A stretch of DNA of 37,115 bases from Actinomadura sp. KC216 (GCF_004348535.1 NZ_SMJX01000054.1:1-37115), one strand, 5' to 3'. Positions 1 to 8,211 are shown, numbered from the stretch's first letter. Notes: a model not told the origin generated them from the sequence alone. Translations and numbers: made by a program.

Positions 1-64
1 GCGTGGGGTTCATGGGGGCGAGGCGCGTCCGGGGTGGGCGTGCTCGTCTATTAGAGGGGTCTTC

Positions 65-871
65 ATGGATCTGCAGCTGGCGGGGCGCGTGGCGGTCGTT
101 ACCGGGGCGTCGAAGGGGATCGGGGCCGCCGTCACGCGGACGTTGCTGGACGAGGGCGCGCGCGTGGTGGCGGTTTCCAGGAAAACGAGCCGGGAGCTTG
201 ACGCGCTCGCCGGGCCGGAGCTGCTGCATGTGCCGGTCGATCTCATGGACCCGGACGCTCCGGCGGTCGTGGTCGAGCGGGCGGTGGAGGCGTTCGGCGG
301 GCTGGACGTCCTGGTCAACAACGCGGGCGGGCCGCCGCCCGGCGCGAGCCTGCCGCGGTTCGGGTTCATGACGCTGACGGACGGCGACTGGCGCGACACG
401 ATCGAGTTCAACGTGCACGCCGTCGTCCGGATGGTGCGGGCCGCGCTCCCGCACCTGCTGAAGAGCGACGCGGCGTCGGTGGTGAACGTCTCGTCGGGGA
501 ACGCGCGCCGTCCCGGGCCGATGAACTACGACTACAACGCGGCCAAGGCGGCGCTCACCAATCTGGGCAAGGGGTTGTCGGAGGAGTACGGGCCGCAGGG
601 CGTCCGGGTCAACACGGTGTCGCCCGGCCCCGTCCGGACGGCGTGGTGGACGGACGAGGGCGGCGCGGCCGACATCATCGCCGGGGCCACCGGGTCCGGC
701 CGCGACGCGGTGCTGGACGGCGGCGCCGCCGAGATGATGAACCTCACGACCGGGCGGCTCGCCACGCCGCAGGAGGTCGCGGATGTCATCGCGCTGCTCG
801 CGTCGCCCCGCTCGGCGAGCACCACGGGCGCGGATTTCGCCGTCGACTCGGGCTTCCTCAAGGAAATCTGA
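65..871 (+). CDS. SDR family NAD(P)-dependent oxidoreductase
   Basis: Classical short-chain dehydrogenase/reductase of 268 residues, the usual length for the family, probably cytoplasmic. The dinucleotide-binding motif TGASKGIG lies at residues 13-20 and the structural NNAG motif at 85-88. The catalytic set is Ser143/Ser144, Tyr157 and Lys161 (YNAAK), followed by the PGPVRT segment that contacts the cofactor. The C-terminal half carries an insertion (about 198-228) before the last helix, seen in SDRs annotated as 3-oxoacyl reductase-like enzymes, but the substrate cannot be read from sequence. The start is ATG preceded by AGAGGGG at a suitable distance. A strong 13-bp hairpin follows the stop, so it is probably transcribed alone. 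Family assignment is firm; the reaction is unknown. Confidence 0.93.
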   Translation: MDLQLAGRVAVVTGASKGIGAAVTRTLLDEGARVVAVSRKTSRELDALAGPELLHVPVDLMDPDAPAVVVERAVEAFGGLDVLVNNAGGPPPGASLPRFGFMTLTDGDWRDTIEFNVHAVVRMVRAALPHLLKSDAASVVNVSSGNARRPGPMNYDYNAAKAALTNLGKGLSEEYGPQGVRVNTVSPGPVRTAWWTDEGGAADIIAGATGSGRDAVLDGGAAEMMNLTTGRLATPQEVADVIALLASPRSASTTGADFAVDSGFLKEI

Positions 872-881
872 GGGATCGTGA

Positions 882-914
882 CCTGCCGCTTGCGTCATGG
901 GCGCAAGCGGCAGG
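882..914 (+). terminator. Strong hairpin after the SDR gene
   Basis: A perfect 13-bp inverted repeat (882-894 with 902-914) around a 7-nt loop, starting 11 bp after the SDR stop. No U-tract follows, which is common for actinobacterial terminators. It probably separates the SDR gene from the epimerase gene. Confidence 0.7.
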
Positions 915-996
915 GGAGGCTCGGCCAAGGGCAATGTCACAAATTCGGAGGGTGCCTTTGTCTTGATGGGCGAGAACCACACGGAAGGAAAAGGCC

Positions 997-1926
997 ATGC
1001 GAATCTTCCTCACCGGAGCGACCGGGGCACTCGGACGGCACCTCGTTCCCATGCTCGTCGAGGCGGGGCATGACGTCACCGCCACCACGCGGTCGGCCGG
1101 CAAGACCGGGCAACTGCGCGCGGCGGGCGCCGAGCCGGTGATCGTCGACGGGCTCGACCGCGAGGGCGTGATCGAGGCCGTGGCCGCCGCCCGGCCGGAC
1201 GTCATCGTCCACCAGATGACCGCGCTGGCCGACATGAAGAGCCTCCGCAACATGGACAGGACGTTCGCCGCCACCAACGAGCTCCGCACCCGCGGCACCG
1301 ACAACCTGCTCGCGGCCGCGAAGCGCGCGGACGTCCGCCGGGTCGTCGCGCAAGGCCACATCGGCGCGACCGCGCGGACCGGCGCCCCGGTGCAGACCGA
1401 GGAGGACCCGCTCGCCCCGGACGCCCCGTCCCGGACCTCGAAGCGTTCGATGGCGGCGATCAAGTACGTGGACGAGGCCGTCACGGCGGGCGTGCCGGAG
1501 GGGATCGTGCTGCGCTACGGCAACTTCTACGGGCCCGGCGCCTCGGAGATGCTGCTGGAGGCGGTGCGGAAGCGGCAGGTGCCGGTGGTCGGCGGCGGGA
1601 CCGGGATCTGGTCGTTCATCGAGACCACCGACGCCGCCTCCGCGACGTTCGCGGCGATCGAGCGCGGCGCGCCCGGCGTCTACAACATCGTCGACAGCGA
1701 CCCGGCGCCCGTCTCGGAATGGCTGCCCTACCTCGCCGACCTTCTCGGTGCGAAGCCGCCGATGCGCGTGCCCGCGTGGCTCGGACGGCTGCTCGCCGGC
1801 GGATTCATCGTGGCGCAGATGACCGAATGGCGCGGGTCGTCCAATGCGAAGGCCCGGAAGGAACTCGGCTGGGAGCCGAATTACCCGAGCTGGCGGGAAG
1901 GATTCCGGGACTGGGCCGGCCGATAG
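997..1926 (+). CDS. NAD-dependent epimerase/dehydratase, atypical SDR
   Basis: Extended/atypical SDR of 309 residues. The N-terminal Rossmann motif TGATGALG lies at residues 6-13. The region from 90 to 180 matches epimerase-like proteins acting on nucleotide sugars or small carbonyl substrates (RYGNFYGPG near 173-181). At the place of the usual YxxxK pair the sequence reads Met152-xxx-Lys156, so the catalytic tyrosine is missing. The protein may therefore be an NAD(P)-binding or non-canonical member rather than a true epimerase. A good ribosome binding site (GGAAGGA) lies about 9 bp before the ATG. It is isolated from the upstream SDR by a hairpin and faces the response regulator gene convergently. 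Family is sure; activity is not. Confidence 0.88.
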   Translation: MRIFLTGATGALGRHLVPMLVEAGHDVTATTRSAGKTGQLRAAGAEPVIVDGLDREGVIEAVAAARPDVIVHQMTALADMKSLRNMDRTFAATNELRTRGTDNLLAAAKRADVRRVVAQGHIGATARTGAPVQTEEDPLAPDAPSRTSKRSMAAIKYVDEAVTAGVPEGIVLRYGNFYGPGASEMLLEAVRKRQVPVVGGGTGIWSFIETTDAASATFAAIERGAPGVYNIVDSDPAPVSEWLPYLADLLGAKPPMRVPAWLGRLLAGGFIVAQMTEWRGSSNAKARKELGWEPNYPSWREGFRDWAGR

Positions 1927-1977
1927 GCCCCGGGAAAATGCGATTGAGTGCGACGCGGGTTCGGCGGGAGACGCACG

Positions 1978-1994
1978 CCGGCTGTCAGAGCCGG
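1978..1994. terminator. Small hairpin between convergent genes
   Basis: CCGGCT and AGCCGG form a 6-bp stem with a 5-nt loop in the 99-bp space between the epimerase stop and the response regulator stop. It could end transcripts from either side. The evidence is the inverted repeat and its location only. Confidence 0.35.
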
Positions 1995-2025
1995 TCGTCG
2001 TCCCCGCCGATCACTTTTGTGCCCG

Positions 2026-2673
2026 CTAGCGGCCGAGGCCGGCGTCGCGGGCGCGGAGGATCGCCTCGGCGCGGTCGGCGACCTGGAGTTTGGCGAACAC
2101 GTTCGAGACGTTGTTGCGGACGGTCTTGGGCGACAGCCCGAGCCGTTCGGCGATCGCCGGGTTCGGCAGGCCCAGCGCGATCAGTTCGAGCACGCCCCGT
2201 TCCCGGGCGGTGAGCTCGGGGAACGGCTCCCCGGCCGGAGGGGCCGCCGCGATCCGCGCGAAGTAGTCCGAGACGCGGCCCGCCAGCGCCGGACCGAAGA
2301 TCACCTCGCCGCGCGCGACCGCGGACACCGCCCGCAGGATCTCGTCCGGGTCGGCGCCCTTCACCAGGTATCCGCGGGCCCCGGCGCGCATCGCGGCGAA
2401 CACGCTCTCGTCGTCCTCGTGCATGGTCAGCACCAGCACCGCGGTCTCCGGGCGCGCCGCGAGGATCCGGCGGGTGGCGTCCACGCCGCCGAGCCGCGGC
2501 ATCTGCAGGTCCATCACGACGACGTCCGGACGCAGCCGCCCCGCCATCTCGACCGCGACCAGTCCGTCCGGCGCGGTCCCCACGACCTCGGCCTCGCCGG
2601 TGGAGTCCAGCATCAGGCGCAGGCCGTCCCGGTACACCGGATGGTCGTCGGCGAGCAGCACCCGCGGCGTCAC
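2026..2673 (-). CDS. LuxR/NarL-type response regulator
   Basis: Two-component response regulator of 215 residues. The receiver domain (1-120) has acidic residues Asp9/Asp10, phospho-acceptor Asp55 (in VVVMDLQMP), Thr83 and Lys105. A GerE/LuxR helix-turn-helix occupies about 153-212 (LTARERGVLELIALGL through SPKTVRNNVSNV). The start chosen is the GTG at 2673, because it gives MTPRVLLADDHPVYRDG directly; upstream in-frame codons would add a non-homologous tail. That GTG overlaps the stop of the kinase gene by 4 bp (GTGA), typical of translational coupling. Phosphorylation by the adjacent kinase is inferred from operon structure. Target genes are unknown; the divergent membrane gene at 4998 is a candidate. 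Confidence 0.95.
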   Translation of the reverse strand: MTPRVLLADDHPVYRDGLRLMLDSTGEAEVVGTAPDGLVAVEMAGRLRPDVVVMDLQMPRLGGVDATRRILAARPETAVLVLTMHEDDESVFAAMRAGARGYLVKGADPDEILRAVSAVARGEVIFGPALAGRVSDYFARIAAAPPAGEPFPELTARERGVLELIALGLPNPAIAERLGLSPKTVRNNVSNVFAKLQVADRAEAILRARDAGLGR

Positions 2674-4799
2674 GGCGCGCTCCTCGTGAGCGACAGCGGC
2701 TCCTCGTCCTCGGCGGGGGCCGGGCGCGGCCCGAACGGCAGGACGGCGTGGACGCGCGTCCCGCCGCCCGGCCGCGCCGACACGGTGCACCGCCCGCCGA
2801 GCTCCTCGGCCCGCTCCCGCATCCCGACCAGCCCGACGCCGACGAGCGCGCCCGGCGGGACGCCCCGCCCGTCGTCGGCGACCTCCACCTCCAGCGCGTC
2901 CGCGGCCGCCGCCAGCCGGACGTCGCAGCGCGTCGCCGCCGCGTGCCGCGAGACGTTCGCCAGCGCCTCCGCCACGATCCGGTAGGCCGCCTCCTCGGCC
3001 GCCGCCGGCAGTGTCGCGAGCTCGCCCGCGCAGCGGAGCCGCACCTGCAACGACCTCCCCTGGAACCGCTCCGCGAGCTGCTCTATCGCCCCGGCCAGCC
3101 CGAACTGGTCCAGGGACGGGGGCCGCAGGTCGTGCACGAGCCGCCGGACGTCCGACAGCACCGCCGACAGGTCCGTGCGCACCGACTCCAGGGTCGCGTC
3201 GGCGGCGTCGCCGTCACGTGGCGCGAGGTTCCGGGCCGCCTCGATCTTCAGGGCCGCGGCCGCCAGCGACGGGCCCAGCCCGTCGTGCAGGTCGCGGCGC
3301 AGCCTGCGCCGCTCCTCGGCGATTCCCGTGACGAGCTGCTCCCGGCTGCGCTGGAGCTCCTCGGTCAGCGCTGTTGCGCGTGCGGCGGCGGCCGCCTGCC
3401 GTACGACGTCGGCGAGGAGGCGCTGGTCGGCGGGCGGGAGCCGCGATCCCGTGCGCGGTACCAGGGCCAGCCGCCCGATCGCCGCGCCCCGGTAACCGAA
3501 CGGCATCACGACGACGTCGTCGCGCGCCGTGCCGTGTTCGACCACGACCGTCCGGCCGTCGGCCCTGTCCAGTTCGACGCGCACGTACGGGGACCGGAAC
3601 GACTCCGCCACCACCCGCGCCACCTCCAGCAGCAGCTCGTCCGGGCCCAGCGAACGTTCTAGGCGGCGCGCCAGCGCCGACACGACGTCGTAGGGTTCCG
3701 CGCGTCCCGTCAGGACACGGTTCACCCATCGCTGAAGCCGCAGCCGCAGCGGCGCGTACAGGACGGCGACCACGCCCGCGCCCGTCACGGCGGCGAGCGG
3801 CTCGTCGATGAACGTCCCCGCGAGGACGAACACCGCCACGTCGATGCCGATGACGGCGGCCGCGAGCGCCGCGTACAGCAGCGTCCAGCCGAGCAGCAGG
3901 TCCACGTCGTAGAGCCGGTACCGGGCGACCGCGACCAGCACCGCCACCGCGAGCGCCGCGTGCATGAGGACGAGGGAGATGTCGCCGACCCACCAGTCCA
4001 CCGAGGGCGGCGTCACCTCGGTCAGCACCATGCCCGCGGCGATGAGGACGACGTTGGCGATCAGCGCCAGCAGCATCCAGCGCAGCTGCGTCCGCCGCAC
4101 CGGATCCGACCGGCGGAACCGCACCGTGAACGCCGCGATCGACACCCCGAAGGAGGTGAGGAAGCCCGCCCAGAACATCCACCCGGACACCGGCCAGATC
4201 GCCTCGGGCAGCGGCGGCGTCAGCGGGTCCAGCGGGATGTCCCGCAGGCCGGGCGCGATCGGCTCGCCGCGCGAGAACACCTCCCACGGCACCATCAGCA
4301 GCGCCAGGACCCCGGTGGCCTGCGCGGTGATCGCCGCCGCCACGGGCCAGCGCCAGCGCGGCGAGGGCAGCCGCCCGTCCGGGAAGAACATCAGGGTCAG
4401 CGGGACGATCATGTTGATCATCGGGCCGAACCGGCCGCCCGCGTACACCGTGAACGCGGTCAGCGGCAGATCACCGCCGTGCTCCAGCACCGACAGGGAC
4501 GCGTACGCCGCGGTGATCCCGTCCAGGACCGCGATGGACCCGCCCGCCAGCATCAGCCATGTCAGCGGATGCCGCGGCAGCCGCGTCGCGAGGACGCCGC
4601 CCGCGACCGCCACCGACAGCCCTGACCCCGCCGATCCCCAGTGCGCCCAGTTCAGCGGGTCCGGTGGCGTGCCGGAGCCCGCCAGCAGCACGTCCAGCCA
4701 GACGGTCGCCACGGTCGCCGCCACGCACAGCACGGCGACCGCGATGGCGGACGGCCTCAGGAGCCGCTCGCCCCGAGGCGCCGGGCGGGCGCTGCTCAT
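2670..4799 (-). CDS. Membrane sensor histidine kinase, NarL/DesK type
   Basis: Sensor kinase of 709 residues. The N-terminal ~350 residues hold several hydrophobic membrane segments. A GAF-like region follows (about 365-475), then a HisKA_3 dimerisation domain with phospho-acceptor His505 in RRDLHDGLGP. A HATPase_c domain closes the protein, with the N-box near Asn615 (EALANVSRHA), DDGRGV near 642-647 and a GVGLVGMRER G2 box. This is the standard partner of LuxR-type response regulators, and the regulator gene overlaps it by 4 bp. It sits divergently from a small membrane protein gene, and the shared 198-bp upstream region holds a 16-bp direct repeat. The signal is not evident: there is no recognisable extracellular sensor domain, so sensing may occur in or at the membrane. 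Confidence 0.94.
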   Translation of the reverse strand: MSSARPAPRGERLLRPSAIAVAVLCVAATVATVWLDVLLAGSGTPPDPLNWAHWGSAGSGLSVAVAGGVLATRLPRHPLTWLMLAGGSIAVLDGITAAYASLSVLEHGGDLPLTAFTVYAGGRFGPMINMIVPLTLMFFPDGRLPSPRWRWPVAAAITAQATGVLALLMVPWEVFSRGEPIAPGLRDIPLDPLTPPLPEAIWPVSGWMFWAGFLTSFGVSIAAFTVRFRRSDPVRRTQLRWMLLALIANVVLIAAGMVLTEVTPPSVDWWVGDISLVLMHAALAVAVLVAVARYRLYDVDLLLGWTLLYAALAAAVIGIDVAVFVLAGTFIDEPLAAVTGAGVVAVLYAPLRLRLQRWVNRVLTGRAEPYDVVSALARRLERSLGPDELLLEVARVVAESFRSPYVRVELDRADGRTVVVEHGTARDDVVVMPFGYRGAAIGRLALVPRTGSRLPPADQRLLADVVRQAAAAARATALTEELQRSREQLVTGIAEERRRLRRDLHDGLGPSLAAAALKIEAARNLAPRDGDAADATLESVRTDLSAVLSDVRRLVHDLRPPSLDQFGLAGAIEQLAERFQGRSLQVRLRCAGELATLPAAAEEAAYRIVAEALANVSRHAAATRCDVRLAAAADALEVEVADDGRGVPPGALVGVGLVGMRERAEELGGRCTVSARPGGGTRVHAVLPFGPRPAPAEDEEPLSLTRSAP

Positions 4800-4900
4800 C
4801 CATCCAGCTTGACCCCCGCGCCGTCCCGCCTACCTGGGACCGGCGTCCTTGCAGGTCGGGACGGTGGTCACCGCAGGAAGAGGCACGGACCCGGGCGCTC

Positions 4901-4985
4901 GCGCCGCCCCTGTCACTGGTCGCCCGGGACATCGGGGACGGAGTGTCATGCTCGCCGGCGGCGCGCCCTGCGCCGCCCCTGTCAC
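4901..4985. repeat. 16-bp exact direct repeat in the divergent promoter region
   Basis: GCGCCGCCCCTGTCAC occurs at 4901-4916 and again at 4970-4985, 69 bp apart, between the divergent kinase and membrane protein genes. The second copy ends just before the ribosome binding site of the membrane protein. The repeats could be regulator half-sites or a small local duplication. Confidence 0.6.
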
Positions 4986-4997
4986 GGGGAGATACCG

Positions 4998-5705
4998 ATG
5001 ACCATGCACGTCCGGCCCAGTTCCGTCTACGCGGACGGCCCGCCCGACCCGGGGCCCGGAGGGCTCCTGCTCCGCACCCGCATCGCCGGTGCCGCTCTCG
5101 TCGCCGGGACCACCGCGTGGATCGCCGGCCTGCTCGAAGGCGGGATCCGCATCCGCGACGAGGTCGTCGCGGTCGAGATCTGGGGCAGCATGGCGTTCCT
5201 GGTGGGCGTCATGTCGCTGGTCGTGCTCGCGCTGTCCACGAACGCCACGGGGGCTCGCAAAGGCCGCTACATCGCCATCGTGGAGATGGTCCTACTCGTC
5301 CCCGCGATGGTGTGGTGCCCGCTCGTCATCGCCTACCCCGAGGACACCCCCGCCTGGGTGATCCCCTTCGACATGTGCTGGCCGCTGTCCATGCTCGGGA
5401 TGCTCGTCATCGGCATCGCCGTCGTCAGGGTCGGCCGCTTCCGGGGCCTGCTGCGTTGGCAGTTCCTCTTCTGCGGGCTGTGGCTGGTCGTCGCCGGCGT
5501 GGGGGAGGCCGCGCTCAGCGACGAGGCCGGCACCTACCCGGGCATGGTCTGGCTCGGCGTCTCGTACGGCATCCTCGGGCTGCGCCTCGCCGTGACGCCC
5601 CGCATCGTCCTGCCCGCCGAGCCTGTCCCGCCCGCCGGACCGACCGGACCCGCCGGACCCGCCGGACCCGTCGCGCCTGCCGCGCCCGCCGCACCCGCGG
5701 CCTGA
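4998..5705 (+). CDS. Small multi-pass membrane protein with collagen-like tail
   Basis: Protein of 235 residues, not assigned to a named family. From about residue 30 to 195 it contains roughly six hydrophobic helices (for example GAALVAGTTAWIAGLLEGGI and MLGMLVIGIAVVRVG), so it is an integral membrane protein. The last ~25 residues are a Gly-Pro-x/Ala-Pro-x repeat (AGPTGPAGPAGP then VAPAAPAAP), which can form an extended or collagen-like tail. The start at 4998 was chosen because GGGGAG precedes it by a suitable distance; the open frame further upstream has no such site. It is transcribed away from the histidine kinase gene and could be a target of that system (inference). A nested hairpin structure follows the stop. 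Confidence 0.78.
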   Translation: MTMHVRPSSVYADGPPDPGPGGLLLRTRIAGAALVAGTTAWIAGLLEGGIRIRDEVVAVEIWGSMAFLVGVMSLVVLALSTNATGARKGRYIAIVEMVLLVPAMVWCPLVIAYPEDTPAWVIPFDMCWPLSMLGMLVIGIAVVRVGRFRGLLRWQFLFCGLWLVVAGVGEAALSDEAGTYPGMVWLGVSYGILGLRLAVTPRIVLPAEPVPPAGPTGPAGPAGPVAPAAPAAPAA

Positions 5706-5739
5706 CCGGCTGGTGGACGGAATCCAGGGCCGTTGAACC

Positions 5740-5812
5740 CGCCGGTGGGTTTTTCGAAGGCCGTCCCAAGGACGGGCCTTCGACGGGAGCGGGGGCCCCG
5801 AACCCACCGGCG
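5740..5812 (+). terminator. Nested inverted-repeat structure
   Basis: An outer perfect 12-bp stem (5740-5751 CGCCGGTGGGTT with 5801-5812 AACCCACCGGCG) encloses an inner 12-bp stem (5755-5766 with 5770-5782, one bulged G, 3-nt loop). A further self-complementary stretch, CGGGGGCCCCG, lies at 5790-5800. A short alternative hairpin, AACCC/GGGTT followed by TTTT (5736-5754), looks like an intrinsic terminator that competes with the outer stem. It ends the membrane protein transcript or forms a structured RNA. Confidence 0.6.
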
Positions 5813-5853
5813 ACCGGCACTCCCAACAGTGATCTTGAGGAGCGTGATCCTTC

Positions 5854-5865
5854 TAGGGTGACCCC
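5854..5865 (+). promoter_or_regulatory. -10-like TAGGGT suggesting a leaderless start
   Basis: TAGGGT at 5854-5859 is followed by only 6 nt and then the ATG at 5866. No ribosome binding site lies at a usable distance. The spacing fits transcription starting at the start codon. A convincing -35 element was not found. Confidence 0.4.
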
Positions 5866-6444
5866 ATGAAGGCTCGGACATGGTCGGTTCTTCTCGCGGT
5901 CCTGACTCTCGTGGGCGGCGGTGCGGTATGGCGGGAGTCGTGGCGCGTGTGGCCGCCCGACCCGCATGTCGATCGGAATCTCTCTGATGCAGCGCTGCCG
6001 GTGATCGACCGTTTCCTTGAGGCGGGGGGCGCGGTCGTCTGGCCTAGTTCTATGCCCGGGCGGATGCGTCCGCGATGGTTCTGTACGGAGAGCGTGATCG
6101 AGACCGTCCAGCGGGGGGCGTCTCAGGTGCGTGTTTCGCTGGAGGTCGCGTGCAACGACTACGCGCGCGACGGCGGGCGCCTGGTGACCCATGCCGGGGT
6201 GCGGACGCCGCTGCTGGCGACGCTGGATCGCAAGGGTGCCGCCCTGGCCGTCCGGGACGTGGCGGAGCCGCTCGACGGCGCGGGGTTCCGTCCGTCCCTG
6301 GAGCGCATGTTCTCCGGCCGCGCGATCGCCGAGTACGACCGGCGCCAGCGCCGGGACAGCGGCGTGGACGCCCCTGACGCCGAAGCCGCCCGCGCGTTCG
6401 GCCTGCCTCCCGGCACCGGGGCACAGCAGTTCCAGGCCCCATAA
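5866..6444 (+). CDS. Hypothetical membrane-anchored or secreted protein
   Basis: Protein of 192 residues that I do not recognise. The first ~22 residues (MKART then WSVLLAVLTLVGGGAVW) form a hydrophobic signal anchor without a clear cleavage site. The remainder is soluble, with two cysteines (in RWFCTES and EVACNDY) that could form a disulfide outside the membrane. It ends in a short disordered segment rich in Ala and Gly. The ATG at 5866 has a -10-like TAGGGT 6 nt upstream and is probably leaderless. There is no operon partner: a strong hairpin structure lies upstream and a 206-bp gap with a 5'-leader hairpin downstream. Function is unknown. Confidence 0.72.
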   Translation: MKARTWSVLLAVLTLVGGGAVWRESWRVWPPDPHVDRNLSDAALPVIDRFLEAGGAVVWPSSMPGRMRPRWFCTESVIETVQRGASQVRVSLEVACNDYARDGGRLVTHAGVRTPLLATLDRKGAALAVRDVAEPLDGAGFRPSLERMFSGRAIAEYDRRQRRDSGVDAPDAEAARAFGLPPGTGAQQFQAP

Positions 6445-6611
6445 AGGCTGATCAGCGCCTCGCCCTTTAATTCCGGGCGTGGCGTATCGATTCGGCCTGA
6501 AATTTCAATAGTGCGGTGAAATCTGGTTGTCGACACGGCATCGAAGTACGTTGCTGCCACACGACGCCTTTACCACCAGGCTCGTGGTCCCCCGCCAACC
6601 CCCGAGAGAAG

Positions 6612-6633
6612 CCGCCGACAAGGTGGTCGGCGG
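6612..6633 (+). promoter_or_regulatory. Leader hairpin next to the protease ribosome binding site
   Basis: CCGCCGAC (6612-6619) and GTCGGCGG (6626-6633) form a perfect 8-bp stem with loop AAGGTG. It ends one base before the GAGAGG ribosome binding site (6635-6640) of the protease gene. It may protect the transcript or modulate translation. No ligand-binding family was recognised. Confidence 0.45.
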
Positions 6634-6650
6634 TGAGAGGTGGAACCAGA

Positions 6651-7706
6651 GTGAACCGTGGATCACACGTCAAGCGCGTGATGACCCCCCTGGTCGGCGC
6701 CGCGGCGCTGATCACGCTCCCCGCGCTCGGGACCGTTCCCGCAACGGCCCAGACCCACGCCGCCGGAACCGTCCGGCTCGCTCACATCCCGCAGCAGGCA
6801 CAGGCCGATCAGCTGACCGGCCGCCTCGGCTCCCAGCACGCGGGCTTCTACGTCGACGAGACCGGGAACCTCGTCGTCAACGTGACGAGCGCGGCCGCCG
6901 CCGAGCAGGTCCGCGCCGCGGGCCTCCAGGCCCGCGTCGTCGAGCACGGCATCAAGCCGCTGACCGCCGCCAAGACCGCGCTCGACCGGCTCGCCGGCAC
7001 CGCCGGGACGACCGGGCTGTCGTGGGGCGTCGACGTCATGAAGAACGCCGTGGTCGTCAGCGTGCCGAAGAACGACAACGACGCCGCCACCAAGGCGTTC
7101 GTCAAGCGCGCACGCGCGCTCGGCCAGACCGTCCAGGTCAGGCGCGTCCCCGCGGCGCCGCGGGTGCACCTCGGCCCCGGCGACGCGATCACCACCGGCG
7201 GCTCGCGCTGCTCGGTCTCGGCGATCGGCGTGGTCGGCGGCAGCACCGAGTACGTCATGACCGCCGGGCACTGCACCAACATCGGCGCCACCTGGTCGGC
7301 GGGCGGCCAGACCGTCGGCACCCGGGAGATCAGCAGGTTCCCGGGCGACGACTACGGCACGATCCGCAGCGCCGGGCAGGTCCAGCTGAGCAACGCCCAG
7401 CTCACCGAGGTCGGGCGTCCGGCGGCCGGAACCCAGATCCAGAAGAAGGGCTCCACGACCGGCACGACCTCCGGGCGTCTCGTCGGCTACGACCGGACGG
7501 TGAACTACCAGGAGGGCGCCGTCCGCCAGATGATCGAGACCACCGCGTGCAGCCAGCCGGGCGACAGCGGCGGCTCGCTGCAGGCCGGCAACATCGCCAT
7601 CGGCATCACCTCCGGCGGCACGACCGGTGGCTGCGGAGCGAACTTCCAGTCGTTCTTCCAGCCGCTGGACGAGGCGCTCCAGGCTCAGGGCGCCACCCTG
7701 AAGTGA
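6651..7706 (+). CDS. Secreted S1 family serine protease, streptogrisin/alpha-lytic type
   Basis: Preproprotease of 351 residues. A signal peptide (about 1-35: basic start, hydrophobic core from MTPLVGAAALI, cleavage near TAQTHA) is followed by a propeptide of about 130 residues resembling the alpha-lytic/streptogrisin pro-region. The chymotrypsin-fold domain follows. The catalytic triad is His207 (MTAGHCT), Asp234 (DDYGTI) and Ser306 (QPGDSGGSL). Cysteine pairs flank the His and Ser loops, as in secreted actinomycete proteases. The GTG start at 6651 was chosen because GAGAGG lies about 10 bp upstream and it gives a proper signal peptide. An 11-bp terminator hairpin follows. It should mature autocatalytically outside the cell; specificity is not determined. 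Confidence 0.93.
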   Translation: MNRGSHVKRVMTPLVGAAALITLPALGTVPATAQTHAAGTVRLAHIPQQAQADQLTGRLGSQHAGFYVDETGNLVVNVTSAAAAEQVRAAGLQARVVEHGIKPLTAAKTALDRLAGTAGTTGLSWGVDVMKNAVVVSVPKNDNDAATKAFVKRARALGQTVQVRRVPAAPRVHLGPGDAITTGGSRCSVSAIGVVGGSTEYVMTAGHCTNIGATWSAGGQTVGTREISRFPGDDYGTIRSAGQVQLSNAQLTEVGRPAAGTQIQKKGSTTGTTSGRLVGYDRTVNYQEGAVRQMIETTACSQPGDSGGSLQAGNIAIGITSGGTTGGCGANFQSFFQPLDEALQAQGATLK

Positions 7707-7726
7707 TCTGAGAACCGCGCTCGCGT

Positions 7727-7757
7727 GGGGCTCCCGGTGCGGTCCGCCGGGAGCCCC
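7727..7757. terminator. Strong hairpin between convergent genes
   Basis: GGGGCTCCCGG (7727-7737) pairs perfectly with CCGGGAGCCCC (7747-7757) and is followed by ATTTCGCTTT. It lies between the convergent protease and MerR genes and can serve both. Confidence 0.85.
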
Positions 7758-7765
7758 ATTTCGCT

Positions 7766-8170
7766 TTACCGGCCGTCCTTCACGGCGGTGCCGGGCGCGT
7801 CCTGGCCGGTCAGGCCCATCTGGGCGGCCAGGCCGTCGCGCAGGCGGGTGAGGCGGGCGATCTCGGCGTCGAGCGCGTCGAGCCGCCGGCGCGCGACCCC
7901 CGACCCCTGCCCGCATCCCGTGCCGTCGCGCGACAGCGGCGCGTCCTCGTCCAGGAGGTGGAGCAGGCCGGCGCAGTGGCGGAGATCCTCGACGGTCAGC
8001 CCCACCGACAGCAGGCGGCGGATGGTCCGCACCCGCGCCACCTCGCGCGGCCCGTACCGGCGCTGCCCGCCGGACGTGCGCGACGGTGGCGGCAGCAGGC
8101 CGCGCTGCTCGTAGAACCGCAGTGCCCGCGGGGTGGTCCCGGCCGCCGCGGCGGCGTCGCTGATCCGCAT
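7766..8170 (-). CDS. MerR family transcriptional regulator
   Basis: Regulator of 134 residues. The N-terminal winged helix-turn-helix (residues 1-70) carries the family signature RFYEQRGLLPPPSR and QRRYGPREVARV. A C-terminal coiled coil at about 92-117 (ARRRLDALDAEIARLTRLRD) would drive dimerisation. There are two cysteines, Cys66 and Cys86, not in the SoxR [2Fe-2S] arrangement or the CueR metal-binding pattern, so the inducer is unknown. The start is the ATG at 8170; the larger open frame upstream is antisense noise over the oxidoreductase. It is the second gene of an operon, 41 bp after the oxidoreductase, and a 28-bp MerR-type palindrome with 19-bp promoter spacing precedes the first gene. 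It most likely controls its own operon. Confidence 0.93.
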   Translation of the reverse strand: MRISDAAAAAGTTPRALRFYEQRGLLPPPSRTSGGQRRYGPREVARVRTIRRLLSVGLTVEDLRHCAGLLHLLDEDAPLSRDGTGCGQGSGVARRRLDALDAEIARLTRLRDGLAAQMGLTGQDAPGTAVKDGR

Positions 8171-8211
8171 CGGTGCTCCCGTCCCGGCGCTCGACGGTCG
8201 GCGCTCGGCGC

